Both the position numbers and the translations under genes were made by a program. A stretch of 17,828 nucleotides of DNA from an uncultured Planctomycetales bacterium. GTDB taxonomy: Bacteria > Planctomycetota > Planctomycetia > Pirellulales > Thermoguttaceae. Shown here one piece after another: positions 15,895 through 17,828 of the stretch; position 1 is the first letter of the stretch; every line of letters starts with the position of its first letter. The DNA is taken from contig CALARR010000161.1 in the NCBI GenBank assembly GCA_937889015.1, positions 1 through 17,828 on the forward strand, read 5' to 3'. The notes below the pieces were generated by a model. The model saw only the letters and a program-made list of their open reading frames with translations, did not search any database and was not told the origin of the DNA.

Positions 15895-16272
15895 TCACCA
15901 GTGGTGCGCAGCGTCCAGTCCCGTCTCGTTGACCCGCCGCAGCAGGTCTGGCCGATTCTCGGCCAGAACCTGCATTCTTCCTCTCTTGTGCGGCTTGATC
16001 TGAGCGATCTGCAGCACGATGTCGGCTATGTCAGCAACGTAGGCGATCGGAGATGAGGCCAAGGTCTTGAGGCGAGCGACGTTCTTCTCCGAGATGTGGG
16101 ATTGGCTCATGAATCCGAAGATCTCGTCAGCGTGCTCAATCGCGTCACGCTCCTCCTTTGACATCCGGGAACACTCCGTGCACACGTATCGCGCACGCCC
16201 CTTTCCGGAGAACGCCTCGTTAGGCAGCACGGCCTTGCACACGTGGCAGAAATGTCCGCGTCTTCTTCTCAT
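15895..16272 (-). CDS. Small four-cysteine zinc-binding conserved hypothetical protein
   Basis: 125 aa. The N-terminus MRRRRGHFCHVCKAVLPNEAF carries C9 and C12, and YVCTEC carries C31 and C34: two CxxC pairs that should bind one zinc. A helical region follows, with DEIFGFMSQSHISEKNVARLKTLA and a hydrophobic helix IADIVLQIAQIKP, then a basic stretch and ENRPDLLRRVNET. I recognise this layout as a widespread uncharacterised family of about this length, but no function is known to me; nucleic-acid binding is a guess. The ATG at 16272 follows GGGGAG closely and lies 4 bases after the second core of the attC-like element. The frame is open upstream, but that part is the boundary element, not protein. 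GC is lower than in the exporter operon. Confidence 0.78.
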   Translation of the reverse strand: MRRRRGHFCHVCKAVLPNEAFSGKGRARYVCTECSRMSKEERDAIEHADEIFGFMSQSHISEKNVARLKTLASSPIAYVADIADIVLQIAQIKPHKRGRMQVLAENRPDLLRRVNETGLDAAHHW

Positions 16273-16276
16273 CTCT

Positions 16277-16387
16277 CCCCAACGGAGAACGATCAAGCTC
16301 AGGCCCCCCGCTGGGGACGTCCGAACGCGATAGTCTTCTGAGATTTCAGTGCGCGTCACCGGGGTTATCTGTAGCGATTGGTTGGGC
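16277..16387. other. attC-like boundary element between Imm35-like and zinc-binding genes
   Basis: On the minus strand it runs from GCCCAAC (16387-16381), a perfect RYYYAAC core, to GTTGGGG (16283-16277), one base off GTTRRRY. The upstream gene ends inside it, its tail AQPIATDNPGDAH being encoded by the element, and the next gene starts 4 bases after it. Both features are usual for integron cassettes. The arm contains GATCAAGCTCAG (16291-16302), shared with the element at 15655-15781. Confidence 0.38.
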
Positions 16388-16891
16388 TGCCTTTTTTCTC
16401 GGATCTTCCCACACAAGCTCTGCGCGAAAGCCTGCATCACGCACCTCCTCGAGAAGTCGATCACATCCAACCCATGGTGTCGGGGAGAGAGAGACTTCTT
16501 CGCCTGACAAAACGTGCTCAGTGATCGCCTTCGACTCGAAAAGGCTCGCTTGGGTGAATCCGCGAATCGCTCTCGTTCCCGAGATCACCGTCAATGGCTC
16601 GGTCGCCCCGAACAGCCGCACTCGCTGAACGGGAGCAACGTGGGGATCGCCGGTGCGCCGATAGTTCGAGAGATACACTGCGATCGGCTCTGCAGTCCCG
16701 GTACTGATCACCCGTTCCGAATCACAATCCACGATCAGAGGCGCATTCCCTGCAACCGGCGCTCGATCCTTTCTCGCATAGAAGGCGACATAGACTCCTT
16801 CGAGGAACTGGACCTCGGTGACCTCCCACGCTTCGGCGTCGATAAACCCGGAGAGCCATCGTTCGGCAAGCGACTTGGCTTTCTGTTTCAT
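16346..16891 (-). CDS. Imm35/YrhB-like immunity-type protein with C-terminal extension
   Basis: 181 aa. The first ~80 residues look like the Imm35/YrhB domain: a helix at the start (KSLAERWLSG), the strand VYVAFYARK, then the signature AGNAPLIVDCDSERVISTGTAEPIAVYLSNY (about 47-77). In polymorphic-toxin systems such domains protect a cell against peptidase-type toxins, but many copies are orphans. The C-terminal half (about 85-165) is separate, ending CDRLLEEVRDAGFRAELVWED, which may form a small alpha/beta unit. The last 13 residues fall in the attC-like element. The ATG at 16891 has no good ribosome binding site; GTCGGGC, close to a GTTRRRY core, lies 5 bases upstream. No toxin gene is in the window. 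Family assignment moderate, function inferred. Confidence 0.6.
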   Translation of the reverse strand: MKQKAKSLAERWLSGFIDAEAWEVTEVQFLEGVYVAFYARKDRAPVAGNAPLIVDCDSERVISTGTAEPIAVYLSNYRRTGDPHVAPVQRVRLFGATEPLTVISGTRAIRGFTQASLFESKAITEHVLSGEEVSLSPTPWVGCDRLLEEVRDAGFRAELVWEDPRKKAAQPIATDNPGDAH

Positions 16892-17228
16892 GTCTTGCCC
16901 GACGAATGGCCCTACCCGAGTTCGTTCTGCCAGGACGGTCCAACTCGGCCCGCCCCGATGCCATTGAGCATATCGCCCCCACTCGCCACGTCAACCCACA
17001 TTGGTGGCGTTCCCGCGCGTCTCCGAATGGTCTGCCGTGCAATATAATCACGTCAATTCCGTGGTTGTTCGACTCCGCGCATATCCACAGGAGTCAGTTG
17101 TTCCGGGCACCGCCAACGACCTGCAGGGAGTGATCGACGGCTACAGGAAGCTCTTGCGGGAAAAAGACGTGGCGCCAGTTGTGCCTCAGCCCCATCGCAT
17201 TCCGTGGGGGCGGGAGTTCCTGTTGTTC

Positions 17229-17265
17229 GCCCAAACCGGCCCCGATCGCCCTTCGCACGCCTGGT
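17229..17265 (+). pseudogene. 37-bp remnant matching the PBP2 KTG-motif region
   Basis: Reads AQTGPDRPSHAW followed at once by a stop, identical at the protein level to the segment after the KTG motif of the PBP2-like gene (2612-2648). The DNA matches at 34 of 37 bases, and all three differences are synonymous third-position changes. Flanks on both sides do not match. It may be the scar of a paralogous PBP gene, not a recent copy of this one. Confidence 0.6.
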
Positions 17266-17286
17266 AAGCGTTCACGGGGCAAAAGG

Positions 17287-17394
17287 GGATTCGACCACGG
17301 AGAAACGGAGAAACGTCGCTCTTCGGAAGTCGAGACAAGGCCACTCGACTGCAGAAGGCTTCCCTCCGTGATCTCAGTGCCGGTGGTGAATCTT
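17287..17394. repeat. Imperfect inverted repeat of the ACCACGGAG type
   Basis: The left arm GGATTCGACCACGGAG (from 17287) and the right arm ending GGTGGTGAATC (17394) are near complements: the right arm reversed reads GATTCACCACCGGCACTGAG and then CACGGAG. Repeats with CCACGGAG...CTCCGTG arms are common in planctomycete and related genomes. About 50 bases separate the arms. No coding role is apparent. Confidence 0.65.
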
Positions 17395-17483
17395 CCGCTT
17401 CTTGGGAACGCTCACGCACGCCTGGTTCGTCCAAGCCGAACTCCTGGTGCAGGCCGCAACGAGACGACTGCCGGTCCACAATA

Positions 17484-17570
17484 GAAACCCCTGCAGGGTT
17501 TCGGCCTTGCACAGGGCCTGCTATCCCAGGGTAGCCGCTGTGCGGCCAACCCCGGGCTGCGAGATGGCCA
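17484..17570. repeat. REP-like palindromic repeat with two hairpins
   Basis: First hairpin: GAAACCC-CTGCA-GGGTTTC (17484-17502), perfect. Second: CCCAGGGTAGCCGC (from about 17525) pairs with GCGGCCAACCCCGGG (to about 17556) with small mismatches, then CTGCGAGATGG. The AACCCTGCAGGGTT and CCCAGGGT...AACCC(T/C)GGGCTG pair is a layout I recall from REP-like elements in planctomycetes. The 15-bp tandem repeat starts directly after it. Confidence 0.7.
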
Positions 17571-17572
17571 CC

Positions 17573-17692
17573 GCGTTACGGTGGCTCGCGTTACGGTGGC
17601 TCGCGTTACGGTGGCTCGCGTTACGGTGGCTCGCGTTACGGTGGCTCGCGTTGCGGCGGCTCGCGTTGCGGCGGCTCGCGTTACGGCGGCAG
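17573..17692 (+). repeat. 15-bp tandem repeat, eight units
   Basis: Five identical units of GCGTTACGGTGGCTC are followed by three variants (two GCGTTGCGGCGGCTC and one GCGTTACGGCGGCAG). As 15 is a multiple of three, every frame is periodic; in one plus-strand frame it reads RYGGS repeats and continues as RYGGRARFGGRDRS. That frame runs from 17535 to the stop at 17793-17795 but has no ATG. A non-coding minisatellite and the decayed tail of an RNA-binding protein are both possible. Confidence 0.92.
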
Positions 17693-17828
17693 GGCTCGTT
17701 TCGGTGGTCGCGACCGAAGCCCCGACAAGACGGCCTTGCGACACGTCTTCTCTACGCTTTCCTTTTCTCCCCTTTATTGCGTCTCAGGTAAGTAATGCCG
17801 TGAGGCCGACCATCGGGAGGCCGGTTTT

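Larger units (their letters stand above)
16892..17828. other. Gene-poor right end with a PBP fragment and several repeats
   Basis: No complete gene is convincing over 937 bases. Contents in order: an unrecognised stretch to about 17228 with a 3'-truncated plus-strand frame; a 37-bp echo of the PBP2-like gene (17229-17265); an imperfect inverted repeat (17287-17394); a REP-like double hairpin (17484-17570); a 15-bp tandem repeat (17573-17692); and about 130 bases with no recognised feature. The mosaic look suggests repeated insertion and decay. Confidence 0.6.

Noticed and set aside
15943..15972. Inverted repeat AGGTCTGGCCGA / TCGGCCAGAACCT
   Set aside because: It lies inside the zinc-binding protein gene, in codons that fit the family's conserved ENRPDLLRRVNET end, so it is most likely coincidental. 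It is not a copy of the 81-bp repeat.
17001..17267. 88-codon plus-strand frame ending in the PBP-like peptide
   Set aside because: It starts only with TTG, has no ribosome binding site, and apart from the last 12 residues resembles nothing I know. Treated as a remnant, not a gene.

Overview
This is a GC-rich chromosomal segment, most likely from a planctomycete of the Pirellulales type or a close relative. The evidence is indirect: a PBP2-like transpeptidase with a long N-terminal insertion, a secreted WbsX/GH99-like protein, a TPM / nucleotidyltransferase / LemA triad, an HlyD-ABC-FtsX-FtsX exporter operon, and palindromic repeats of a kind I associate with planctomycete genomes. No rRNA, tRNA, CRISPR array, transposase or integrase is visible. 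The phylum assignment is an inference from gene style, not a marker-gene result.

Layout. Bases 1-637 are non-coding, with two perfect hairpins. A PBP2-like peptidoglycan transpeptidase follows on the plus strand (638-2809). It converges with a minus-strand block read from right to left: an MFS permease (6643-5297), a secreted TPM-domain membrane protein (5228-4245), a nucleotidyltransferase-fold protein with asparagines at its metal-binding positions (4202-3489), and LemA (3477-2890). After a 391-bp divergent spacer comes a tight plus-strand MacAB-like operon (7035-11508): periplasmic adaptor, ABC ATPase and two 390-aa FtsX-type permeases, with gaps of only 2-4 bp. These should form one inner-membrane export or lipoprotein-release machine; no outer-membrane channel gene is present.

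From about 11600 to the right end the character changes. A tandem 81-bp repeat is followed by only minus-strand, mostly single-gene units: an 82-aa presumed antitoxin with a PIN-domain toxin (12571-11847), a membrane PH-like protein (13424-12813), a YjhP-family methyltransferase (14479-13733), a secreted WbsX/GH99-like protein (15642-14536), a small four-cysteine zinc-binding protein (16272-15895) and an Imm35/YrhB-like immunity-type protein (16891-16346). Gene content, common orientation, locally lower GC and three partly palindromic boundary elements with GCCTAAC, GCCCAAC or GCCGAAC cores resemble an integron-type cassette cluster without an integrase. This is the most interesting hypothesis in the window, but it is not proven.

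The last kilobase (16892-17828) has no convincing gene. It holds an isolated 37-bp echo of the PBP2 KTG-motif region, an imperfect inverted repeat, a REP-like double hairpin, and eight copies of a 15-bp tandem repeat that reads RYGGS in one frame.
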